Shown here: positions 52,267 through 60,187 of the stretch, piece after piece
Layout of the letters: every line of letters starts with the position of its first letter
Numbering within the stretch: the first letter of the stretch is position 1
NCBI GenBank assembly: GCA_022794015.1
Contig: JAAWDZ010000066.1
Location: 1-64,000, forward strand
Direction: 5' to 3'
DNA: 64,000 nucleotides
Source: Eubacterium sp.
Lineage (GTDB): Bacteria; Bacillota; Clostridia; Lachnospirales; Lachnospiraceae
The notes under the pieces: model-generated
Database searches by the model: none
Told to the model about the DNA's origin: nothing
The model's input: the letters and a program-made list of their open reading frames with translations, nothing else
Program-made: the position numbers and the translations under genes

Positions 52267-54243
52267 TCAAGGGTTTATCACCGGAAAGGTGATGGATACC
52301 GTAAATAAATCCCCGTCTAACTGAATTTCAAACGTACCGCCCATCAAATTTGTCAGATTCCTGGCAATTGAAAGGCCAAGACCGCTGCCCTCTGTTCCCC
52401 TGGATTCATCTCCTCGAACAAAACGCTCGCTTAAATCCTGCGCCGTTTTGTGAATTTCATGTGCGGAAATATCCTTAATTGAAAACTCCGCCATACTGTC
52501 TGTTTTTTTCAGTTCCACATAAATGCGGGTGTCTTTTAAGGCATATTTGGCAGCATTGTTGTACAGGTTCTGAATCACACGCCAGATACGGTTGCCATCC
52601 GCCAGAATAATCACCGGAGCTTTGGGCAGCCTTGTAACAATCGTAAGGCCCAAATCCTCAAAAATTTCATTAAACTCACCTCCGGTCTGGTAAATCAGCT
52701 CCACCATATTAATCGGCTGCATGTCTAATTGAATATTACCACTGGTAATTTGCGATACCTCTACCAAATCTTCAGCAAGCTGTTTTAGACGCCCTGATTT
52801 CTTTTCCAGTATTCCAATATAATTTTCCAGATTTTCATTTTCAATCTGTTCCATTTTGATAAGATCAATATAATTGATAATGGATGTCAGCGGTGTTTTG
52901 ATGTCATGGGACACATTGGTAATCAATTCTGTTTTTAGCCTTTCATTCTTGACATTTTCCTCTACTGCCGTATGCAGGCCTTCTCCAATTCCATTGATTT
53001 TTTCCGCCAGCTCCTTAAAATCTCCGTCAAATTCTGTCGTATCAAATTTGTAATTCAGTTTTCCGCTGCTTATTTCCAGAATTCCTTCCAATATCTTTTT
53101 GCGCAGATTTGCCTGTTTGAGCATATCAAATGCCAGATACAAAAAAACGGCAAGACTTCCAAAAAGAGCCCATTGTCTCTTCCCAAATGCCGCATTCCAG
53201 ACAAAAAACAGCTCTAATACCGCACAGATCAAAAGACGGATCATCGACCAGCTGAATATATGCTGCCTGCGCATGCTCTCCTTTAATATACGCATAGAAT
53301 AGGAAGCAAGGCTGCAACGTACAAAAATATCTGCCTTAATCCGACGGACAAAACTTAAGTACAATGTCAGCAAAAAAACATCCGATAAAAATACCAGCGT
53401 CCCAGTTAAGACCATAGAACTTGAAATAGTAAAGGATTGATTGCTAAGTCTTGAACAAAAGGCAAACAGAGCCATAACAAATACCAGAAATGCAGTAAAC
53501 AGCAATTCTGCCGGAATATAATCGATCCGATGCAGGTGTATTTCATCGTCCCTGCCGTTTCTGCCAGTTGCGAGTGTAATGTAAATCAAACTGAGTACAA
53601 AACACAGTAAGGATATAATTGCGGCTACAATTCCTGTTTTTACCCATGGAATATATGTATTGTAAGCATTCGCCGCTTCCGAAATCGCATCCTGTCCCGG
53701 TAAAGATTCATCCACTGCCGTAATCAGGCTGCCGCCACTGGCCCCCTGTCCGAACAGCCGTAGTATTTCGATATTGGAAATCCGATCCAGAAACAGAAAA
53801 TTTCCCTGAAATGTAATGGCTTCATCATCATAATAAAAATAACTTCCCATCTCCTTTGCGCGGTTAAGCGCCTCGTCCCTGGAAAGTCCCTTTGGCATAT
53901 TGGTATAAACCGCATCCTCACAGGAAAACCAGTAATTAAAATTACTGTTCCCATTATCAAATTTCAATTTCAGCTTTTTATATTTCTCCGTCTCTATCTC
54001 ATTGCGTACAGAATCGTCCTGCATCTGCAGGTACATCACCAATTCTTTGATTTCCCCTGCAACGGTTTTCATATAATAATACGAATGAAAAAAGGAGTCA
54101 TTGCCAAGATCACCAAAACTCAGCATACTCCTTTCAAACAAATTGGACAACAGAGAAAATATGACAATGACAACCGTAATAAACACCATCTGCAACAAAA
54201 CGGCTACTGTTTTAAATCCATTGTTATATTTGCTGTTTTCCAT
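52267..54243 (-). CDS. sensor histidine kinase
   Basis: The 658-residue membrane kinase has an N-terminal helix (about 10-32), an extracytoplasmic sensor (about 33-205) and further helices (several between 205 and 390). HisKA contains NVSHDIKTPLTSIINYIDLI (catalytic His), and HATPase has NLYNNAAKYAL and RGTEGSGLGLSIARNL. It phosphorylates the response regulator encoded 8 bp upstream. The signal is unknown; many such kinases with multi-helix sensors respond to envelope stress. Confidence 0.93.
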   Translation of the reverse strand: MENSKYNNGFKTVAVLLQMVFITVVIVIFSLLSNLFERSMLSFGDLGNDSFFHSYYYMKTVAGEIKELVMYLQMQDDSVRNEIETEKYKKLKLKFDNGNSNFNYWFSCEDAVYTNMPKGLSRDEALNRAKEMGSYFYYDDEAITFQGNFLFLDRISNIEILRLFGQGASGGSLITAVDESLPGQDAISEAANAYNTYIPWVKTGIVAAIISLLCFVLSLIYITLATGRNGRDDEIHLHRIDYIPAELLFTAFLVFVMALFAFCSRLSNQSFTISSSMVLTGTLVFLSDVFLLTLYLSFVRRIKADIFVRCSLASYSMRILKESMRRQHIFSWSMIRLLICAVLELFFVWNAAFGKRQWALFGSLAVFLYLAFDMLKQANLRKKILEGILEISSGKLNYKFDTTEFDGDFKELAEKINGIGEGLHTAVEENVKNERLKTELITNVSHDIKTPLTSIINYIDLIKMEQIENENLENYIGILEKKSGRLKQLAEDLVEVSQITSGNIQLDMQPINMVELIYQTGGEFNEIFEDLGLTIVTRLPKAPVIILADGNRIWRVIQNLYNNAAKYALKDTRIYVELKKTDSMAEFSIKDISAHEIHKTAQDLSERFVRGDESRGTEGSGLGLSIARNLTNLMGGTFEIQLDGDLFTVSITFPVINP

Positions 54244-54251
54244 AGCAATCC

Positions 54252-54944
54252 CTACCCTCTGTCTATTTTATATCCAACACCCCATACAACCTTGATATAA
54301 CGCGGCTCTTTAGGGTTGATTTCTATTTTTTCCCGAATGTGTCTGATATGCACCGCAACCGTATTGTCCGCTCCGATGGCATCCGCGTTCCAGATGCTTT
54401 CATAAATCTGACTGATGGAAAATACCTTACCCTGGTTCTTCATCAATAGAAGCAGGATATTGTATTCAATCGGCGTCAGTTTAACCAGTTCGTCGTCTAC
54501 CGTAACCTCTTTCAAATCATCATTGATAATCAGTCCGCCAACCTGATATACCGCCTGGTTGTTATCCGTAGCGTTCCCAAGCTTTGTATAACGTCTCAAC
54601 TGTGATTTGACGCGTGCAACAAGCTCCAGAGGATTAAAAGGCTTTGTCAGATAATCATCTGCCCCAATATTTAGGCCCAGAATTTTATCAGAATCTTCAG
54701 ATTTAGCAGACAGGATAATAATTGGAATACTGCTTTCTTCCCGGATTTTCAAAGTAGCCCGGATACCGTCTAACCGGGGCATCATCACATCTATAATCAG
54801 CAAATCCGCCGCCTGCTTTTTCAGCTCTGCCAAAGCCTCTTCACCATCATAGGCTTTTACTACCTCATAACCCTCCTGCTGCAAATAAATCTCAATAGCC
54901 TCCACAATTTCTTTGTCATCATCACATACGAGAATACGGTTCAT
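54252..54944 (-). CDS. OmpR/PhoB-family response regulator
   Basis: The 230-residue regulator has a receiver domain (about 1-118: LVCDDDKEIVEAIEIY; phospho-Asp in LLIIDVMMPRLDG; TKPF Lys) and a winged-helix DNA-binding domain (about 130-228: LTPIEYNILLLLMKNQGKVFS, then IREKIEINPKEPRYIKVVWGVGYKI). Partner of the downstream kinase. It lies 15 bp after the coiled-coil gene. Confidence 0.96.
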   Translation of the reverse strand: MNRILVCDDDKEIVEAIEIYLQQEGYEVVKAYDGEEALAELKKQAADLLIIDVMMPRLDGIRATLKIREESSIPIIILSAKSEDSDKILGLNIGADDYLTKPFNPLELVARVKSQLRRYTKLGNATDNNQAVYQVGGLIINDDLKEVTVDDELVKLTPIEYNILLLLMKNQGKVFSISQIYESIWNADAIGADNTVAVHIRHIREKIEINPKEPRYIKVVWGVGYKIDRG

Positions 54945-54959
54945 CTCCCCTGCCCCTTT

Positions 54960-55856
54960 CTATCTGCTGTTCCCTGCCCTGTTACTGCTTTTTCCCAATA
55001 AAAAACGTCCTTTGCGCCGTTCATCCTTCTTCGATCCCTGCTGCGTTAAAAGCTTTCTCTCCTGGGACGCCTCACTTTGTTCTTCAGCTACTTTTTTTAC
55101 CTTTTCATAGTATTCCTGATTTACCTTAATCACTGGCTTATCGTAATGAATTTCCTCTTTTGGCGTAATTTCTTCTGCAATTTCCAGTTCTGCCTCTTTT
55201 AAAATACCCTCTGTCATTTCTTTGGGCAGACCGTCCGGTGTAAGTCCTGCCTTTTCAAAATACTCTTCATTAATTTTAATCTCAGGTGTGATAGCTATAC
55301 CACTGGTTTCCTTTGGATCCTGTTCATATCTGGCCGCCTTTCCCTGTTTCTTTTCTCTGGCTTTGGCCAACTCTTTATTGCGCTCTTCAATAAGCCTCAT
55401 ATATTTTGCCGTATCGTTCATATCTTCAAGCTGTGTCATCAGCTCCACCTGATTACTGCGGATACGCCGACGTTCATTTTCCATCTCGCGGCCAATACGG
55501 TTTAATATATTTTTGGCTGACTTCTCCGCTTCATCAATAATATTCTGAATCCGGCCCAATGCATCATCCGTATAAATAACCGATGCCGCATAAATATCCT
55601 CTGCCTGATGATTTGCGCTGCGAATGATTTCGGTACGCTGCTTTTCCACTTCAAGCTCTGCGTGCAGGCGGCTCTGTTCCGTCACTTCGTACTGTTCCAT
55701 CATCAGAGCCACCACATCCCGTAAGCTTCCAAGCTGCCGCTGCACATCTCTTTTATGGATTAAAACATATTCTTCGTTTACCTCTGATACCGGCGCCCTC
55801 GACACTGTAACCAGCAGCTCCCTTAAGATTCGTTCCAGTTGATCCTGTATGTTCAT
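54960..55856 (-). CDS. coiled-coil protein in the hyd operon, unknown function
   Basis: The 298-residue protein is highly charged with a long coiled coil (about 1-170) rich in Glu/Lys/Arg (RLHAELEVEKQRTEIIRSAN), somewhat like a DivIVA-type scaffold. The C-terminal half has a repeated short motif, IKINEEYFEKAGL and IKVNQEYYEKVKK, and ends basic (GRFLLGKSSNRAGNSR). Its ATG overlaps the hydF stop (ATGA), so it is coupled to hydF. The function is unknown; a link to cell envelope or hydrogenase assembly is speculation. Confidence 0.65.
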   Translation of the reverse strand: MNIQDQLERILRELLVTVSRAPVSEVNEEYVLIHKRDVQRQLGSLRDVVALMMEQYEVTEQSRLHAELEVEKQRTEIIRSANHQAEDIYAASVIYTDDALGRIQNIIDEAEKSAKNILNRIGREMENERRRIRSNQVELMTQLEDMNDTAKYMRLIEERNKELAKAREKKQGKAARYEQDPKETSGIAITPEIKINEEYFEKAGLTPDGLPKEMTEGILKEAELEIAEEITPKEEIHYDKPVIKVNQEYYEKVKKVAEEQSEASQERKLLTQQGSKKDERRKGRFLLGKSSNRAGNSR

Positions 55857-57088
55857 AGTTCCTCCTGCGGTTTCCCGAAAATTTCCAGGCTGCGGTCTAA
55901 AATTCCATGTATCGCTGCCAGGGCAACGCCATAATTTGTCATCGGTATATTCTGATCTCTGGCACATTTCAAGCGGTATTTCATCTCGCGTTCATTTAAA
56001 GTACAACCTCCGCAATGCACAACCAAAGCAAATCCGGACAAATCCTCCGGGAACTGCCCGCCGCTTGTAAAATGAAACGTAAGCTGCTTTTGCGTAAACT
56101 TTTGCAGTAAACGCGGTAGCTTTACCGTACCGATATCCTCGCACTGCCTGTGATGCGTGCAGCCCTCAGAAATCAGTACCATATCTTCATCCTTTAACGA
56201 AGCAATAGCCTTTGCTCCGGCTGCCTGCTGCCACAAATCGCCTTTATACCTCGCAAACAAAATCGAAAATGACGTCAGATATACTCCCTCTGGCATATTC
56301 TTTGAAACGCGTCCAAACACCTGACTGTCCGTAATAACCACCTTTGGTTTCTCTGAAAGCGTCTTTAATGCCGCCGGAAACTCCGAATCCCTGACCACAA
56401 CCGGAATCGCACCTGCCTCCAGGCAATCCCTGATCACCTGCTGCTGCGGCAGAATCAGCCTTCCTTTCGGAGCAGACGAATCAATCGGAACGACCAAAAC
56501 CACAATATCATGAGGTTTAAGCAAATCCCCAACAACCCTCTTTGTCATTTCCTGCGTTGGAACTGTCGCTGCAATACATTCTTTTAAACTGTGAATATTC
56601 TGCCCGGTTTCTGCGCTGACAAACAGTAAATGTACTTCTTTTTCAAAAAAAGCCTTTATTCTGTCCCTCTTTTTTTCATCAAGCAGTTCCGCTTTATTTA
56701 CTGCAACGACATATGGCAGCTTTTTTTCTGCAAACAGGCGCAAAAGCGGCCGTTCTACTGCATCCAGTCCGGCAATATCCACAGAAACGGCATCTACCAC
56801 AAGAACTGCTATATCAACTTTATTTAAAACCTGGTAGGTCTTTGCAACACGCTTTTCCCCTAATTCGCCCTCATCATCTAAGCCCGGTGTATCAATCAAT
56901 ACGACAGGACCAAGCGGCAGAAGCTCCATTGCCTTACTCACCGGATCCGTCGTCGTCCCCTTCTGATCCGATACAATGGCGAGCCCCTGCCCGGTAATCG
57001 CGTTGATAATGCTTGATTTGCCTGCATTTCGCCTGCCGAAAATCCCAATATGCACCCTGTTCGCCGACGGTGTTTCATTCATACCCAC
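55853..57088 (-). CDS. hydF: [FeFe]-hydrogenase H-cluster maturation GTPase HydF
   Basis: The 411-residue protein has an N-terminal GTPase domain (GIFGRRNAGKSSIINAITG as Walker A, DTPGLDDEGE) and a C-terminal iron-sulfur region with CTHHRQCEDIG and HCGGCTLN, which supply the cluster ligands. HydF is the scaffold on which the diiron subcluster is built before transfer to the hydrogenase. Third maturase in the operon order TM1266-hydE-hydG-hydF. Confidence 0.95.
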   Translation of the reverse strand: MGMNETPSANRVHIGIFGRRNAGKSSIINAITGQGLAIVSDQKGTTTDPVSKAMELLPLGPVVLIDTPGLDDEGELGEKRVAKTYQVLNKVDIAVLVVDAVSVDIAGLDAVERPLLRLFAEKKLPYVVAVNKAELLDEKKRDRIKAFFEKEVHLLFVSAETGQNIHSLKECIAATVPTQEMTKRVVGDLLKPHDIVVLVVPIDSSAPKGRLILPQQQVIRDCLEAGAIPVVVRDSEFPAALKTLSEKPKVVITDSQVFGRVSKNMPEGVYLTSFSILFARYKGDLWQQAAGAKAIASLKDEDMVLISEGCTHHRQCEDIGTVKLPRLLQKFTQKQLTFHFTSGGQFPEDLSGFALVVHCGGCTLNEREMKYRLKCARDQNIPMTNYGVALAAIHGILDRSLEIFGKPQEEL

Positions 57089-57109
57089 TTTATATTCTCC
57101 TTAAATTTC

Positions 57110-58528
57110 CTAAAAACGGAAATCTCTCTTCCCAAGATGTATATTATTGATATATTCCGCTGCTTTTTTCTGTACAATTTCATTCGGAACCTTTTTCAGT
57201 TCCTCTTCAATCAGTTTTTCACCGATTTGTTTTGTTTCTTCAGAAGCGTAATCCTCCAGATATTCTTTCAGTGTCATCAATGCATTCGGATGACAGCAGT
57301 TAATGATCTGCCTGTTTTTTAACAGTGTCATAAATCGGTCGCCCGTCCTGCCCTCACGATAGCATGCCGTGCAAAAACTCGGTACGTAGCCCATATCCAT
57401 CAGCCAGTGCACCACCTCATCTAACGTACGGTTGTCACTGATATCAAACTGTGCGGAGTTGTCCTCCGGCTCCTCTTCCTCTGCATAGCCGCCTACACTT
57501 GTACGTGATCCGCCGCTGATCTGGGAAATTCCGAGATGAAGCACTCTTTTCCTGCTCTCTTTCGACTCCCTGGTCGATACAATCATCCCCGTATATGGCA
57601 CTGCAATACGCAGACAGGCCACGATTTTGGCAAAGGTATCATCCGAAATCCCGTTGTCAAATACATCCGGATCGATATCATCCGCCTTACGGACACGCGG
57701 CACACTGATTGTGTGCGGTCCGACACCGCCATACGCTTCCATATGCTCCGCATGCATAATAATTCCGGTAAAATCATAACGGTAATTGTTTAATCCAAAC
57801 AACACACCAATGCCCATGTCGTCAATACCAGCCTCTCTTGCACGATCCATTGCCTCTGTATGATATGCATAGTCACTCTTTGGCCCGGTAGGATGCAAAT
57901 CTTCATACGATTTTTTGTTGTAGGTTTCCTGAAACAAAATATATGTCCCGATTCCAGCATCCTTAAGCTTCTTATAATTCTCTACCGTAGTCGCTGCAAT
58001 ATTTACATTCACACGGCGGATTGCCCCGTTCTTGTGTTTGATACTGTAAATCGTCCTGATACTCTCTAAAATATATTCTATCGGATTATTCACCGGATCC
58101 TCACCAGCCTCCAGCGCCAGGCGCTTATGTCCCATATCCTGCAGAGCGGTCACCTCTCTGATAATCTCCTCCTGCGTCAGCTTCTTGCGCGCAATATGCT
58201 TGTTTTTCAAATGATATGGACAGTATTTGCAGCCGTTGATGCAGTAGTTGGACAGATAAAGCGGTGCAAACATAACAATTCGATTGCCGTAAAATTCCTG
58301 CTTAATATCTTCCGCCAGCTTATAAATCCGTTCATTTAAATCTTCCAGTTCACAGTCTAACAGAACAATTGCTTCTTTATGGGAAATTCCCTTCATCTCA
58401 GAAGCCTTCGCCAGGATCTGCCCGATCAGCTCCCTGTTGTTTTTATTCTCTTCTGCATAAGAAAGACATTCCCTGATTTCCTCATCACTGATAAATTCTT
58501 CCGCTTTTGGCGACATTACATTGTACAT
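57110..58528 (-). CDS. hydG: [FeFe]-hydrogenase maturation radical SAM enzyme HydG
   Basis: The 472-residue radical SAM enzyme has the CX3CX2C motif in NYCINGCKYCPYH and a C-terminal auxiliary cluster (FCTACYREGRTGDRF and later INCCHPNA). HydG cleaves tyrosine to supply CO and CN- for the H-cluster. AGGAGG precedes the ATG at 58528, which overlaps the hydE 3' end by 44 nt. Confidence 0.96.
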   Translation of the reverse strand: MYNVMSPKAEEFISDEEIRECLSYAEENKNNRELIGQILAKASEMKGISHKEAIVLLDCELEDLNERIYKLAEDIKQEFYGNRIVMFAPLYLSNYCINGCKYCPYHLKNKHIARKKLTQEEIIREVTALQDMGHKRLALEAGEDPVNNPIEYILESIRTIYSIKHKNGAIRRVNVNIAATTVENYKKLKDAGIGTYILFQETYNKKSYEDLHPTGPKSDYAYHTEAMDRAREAGIDDMGIGVLFGLNNYRYDFTGIIMHAEHMEAYGGVGPHTISVPRVRKADDIDPDVFDNGISDDTFAKIVACLRIAVPYTGMIVSTRESKESRKRVLHLGISQISGGSRTSVGGYAEEEEPEDNSAQFDISDNRTLDEVVHWLMDMGYVPSFCTACYREGRTGDRFMTLLKNRQIINCCHPNALMTLKEYLEDYASEETKQIGEKLIEEELKKVPNEIVQKKAAEYINNIHLGKRDFRF

Positions 58529-59573
58529 TTTTTCCTCCTGATCCTTTCGCCGGGTCTCCGCGGTCTGTTACAAGCCGATAGCCAATACACTCCATACGGC
58601 CGTTTAAGCAATTCCAACATTCCGCCGCTTCGTCTCCGGTACATATTTTGTTATCATATAACTCATATTGTTTCCGAACCCCGGTCGGGGAAAGATTAGG
58701 CATCACAACATTTGCCCCTGCCAGAATTCCCTTTTCCCGCCCTTTTGGATCGATTGTCCCCAATGCCGTCGTCGCCGGAAGCAGCAAATCTGGCTTTAAC
58801 AAACGCAGCAATGCAAGCAAATATAAGGTTAAATCCACCGTCCCGCCTGATTCCTTTGCAAACGGAGTTTCGTGGTGCGGCACAAACGGCCCAATTCCCA
58901 CCATCTGCGGTGCAAGCTCTGTAATAAAAAGCATATCTTCTGCCAGGCACGCTGCAGTCTGTCCCGGCGAGCCCACCATAAAGCCGCAGCCAACCTGATA
59001 GCCAATTTCCTTTAGTGCAAACAGACATGCCCTGCGATTGCCATAACTCATTTCATCCGGATGCAGAGAACGGTAATGCGTGGCATTTGCTGTTTCATGC
59101 CGCAGCAGATAGCGGTCTGCACCAGCATTAAACAGACGTCTGTAACTGCTTTTTGACCGTTCTCCTACGGACAGGGTCAGCGCACAATCCGGATAGCGGC
59201 TTTTGATCTCAGAGATGATTGCCGCAAGACGATCATCTGTAAAATAAGCATCCTCGCCTCCCTGCAGTACAAAGGTGCGAAAGCCCAGTTTATAGCCCTG
59301 TGCGCAACAGCTTAAAATTTCTTCCCGGCTTAAACGGTAACGCTTTACATTTTGATTCTCCCGGCGAATTCCACAGTAATAGCAGTTGTTTTTACAGTAG
59401 TTGGTAAATTCAATCAGTCCCCGTGTATAAACTGCATTTCCATAATATTGCTGCGCTGTTTCCTTAGATTTTGCAAACAGGTATTCCCGTTCCGCCTGAC
59501 TGGCTATCAGAGCAATCCACTCTTCTCTTGTAAGGCAGCGTTCCCGTTCTAATTTATCAATCAGCCGGCGCAT
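58485..59573 (-). CDS. hydE: [FeFe]-hydrogenase maturation radical SAM enzyme HydE
   Basis: The 362-residue radical SAM enzyme has the CX3CX2C motif in NYCKNNCYYCGIRR, then FRTFVLQGGEDAYF, HETANATHYRSLHP and GSPGQT. HydE acts on HydG's organometallic product to help form the dithiomethylamine bridge. AAGGAGG precedes the ATG at 59573, overlapping the regulator gene by 17 nt. The open frame to 59597 is rejected. Confidence 0.95.
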   Translation of the reverse strand: MRRLIDKLERERCLTREEWIALIASQAEREYLFAKSKETAQQYYGNAVYTRGLIEFTNYCKNNCYYCGIRRENQNVKRYRLSREEILSCCAQGYKLGFRTFVLQGGEDAYFTDDRLAAIISEIKSRYPDCALTLSVGERSKSSYRRLFNAGADRYLLRHETANATHYRSLHPDEMSYGNRRACLFALKEIGYQVGCGFMVGSPGQTAACLAEDMLFITELAPQMVGIGPFVPHHETPFAKESGGTVDLTLYLLALLRLLKPDLLLPATTALGTIDPKGREKGILAGANVVMPNLSPTGVRKQYELYDNKICTGDEAAECWNCLNGRMECIGYRLVTDRGDPAKGSGGKNVQCNVAKSGRIYQ

Positions 59574-59829
59574 CTGCCACCTCCTTGAGTCTGGCATACA
59601 GCGCTTTGGACGAAATGCCGCGCAGCATACCGATTTTACCGGTCATAGCGCTGATCAAATCTGCCGGGGCATCCATAACGACACTGATCAGTGAAATTTC
59701 GCGTTTTGGGTATGGGATACCCATTCTTCCGATGATATAGCTGCCATATTCGTGGAGAATACGATTCAGTTCCTTTACACAGTCAGAATTTTCCACAACA
59801 ATTGAAATAATGGCTACCCTGGTTGCCAT
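59557..59829 (-). CDS. TM1266-family iron-only hydrogenase system regulator
   Basis: The 90-residue ACT-like protein (MATRVAIISIVVENSDCVKE, then YIIGRMGIPYPKREISLISVVMDAPADLISAMTGKIGML) belongs to the TM1266 family that sits beside hydEFG genes in many anaerobes. It is presumed to regulate or assist hydrogenase maturation; no ligand is proven. GAAGGGAG precedes the ATG at 59829. First gene of the operon. Confidence 0.92.
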   Translation of the reverse strand: MATRVAIISIVVENSDCVKELNRILHEYGSYIIGRMGIPYPKREISLISVVMDAPADLISAMTGKIGMLRGISSKALYARLKEVADAPAD

Positions 59830-59865
59830 GTGCATCTCCCTTCCTGTCTGCCCGGTATTTATGCG

Positions 59866-59881
59866 GTGCAAGTTTTTGCAC
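59866..59881. promoter_or_regulatory. palindromic operator candidate upstream of the hyd operon
   Basis: GTGCAA (59866-59871), GTTT, TTGCAC (59876-59881) is a perfect 6-4-6 dyad about 37 nt upstream of the TM1266 start, where the promoter should be (TTGTGC with TAAATA 16 bp later is a weak match). A CRP/FNR-size site; the regulator is unknown. Confidence 0.45.
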
Positions 59882-59972
59882 AAGAAAAGACGATTTTTAT
59901 GTACTTTTGGAAAAAGAATTCCTTGTTCCGCAAGGATGGCATAAAAATGTCTTTACTATTTTGCCTTCACCG

Positions 59973-60170
59973 TCAGGCATTGCCTTTTGGTTCAGATTTT
60001 AATTCGTTATATTTGACTTCATTTTCTAATACTTTTTTGATGTTGTCAAGGGGATTGGCGGAATTCGACAGTGTAACTTTACTTTCGGGTTGGAGATGAA
60101 TGATGTATCCGTTGGGGAGAGATCGTAGCGAAACGGGATTTCTGCCGCATAGATCTCTGATATTCCTCAA
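59973..60170 (-). other. repeat-derived small open frame, doubtful gene
   Basis: An open frame starting at TTG 60170 gives a 65-residue sequence with LPNGYIIHLQPESKVTLSN and then NIKKVLENEVKYNELKSEPK. There is no ribosome binding site. Its middle (60069-60110) is a dispersed repeat also found at 25841-25881 and 15916-15937, and the same peptide pattern can be read there (GYIIYSRPEGKAVIS). It may be a decayed gene family rather than an active gene. Confidence 0.3.
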
Positions 60171-60187
60171 TTATTAATACTGCATAA

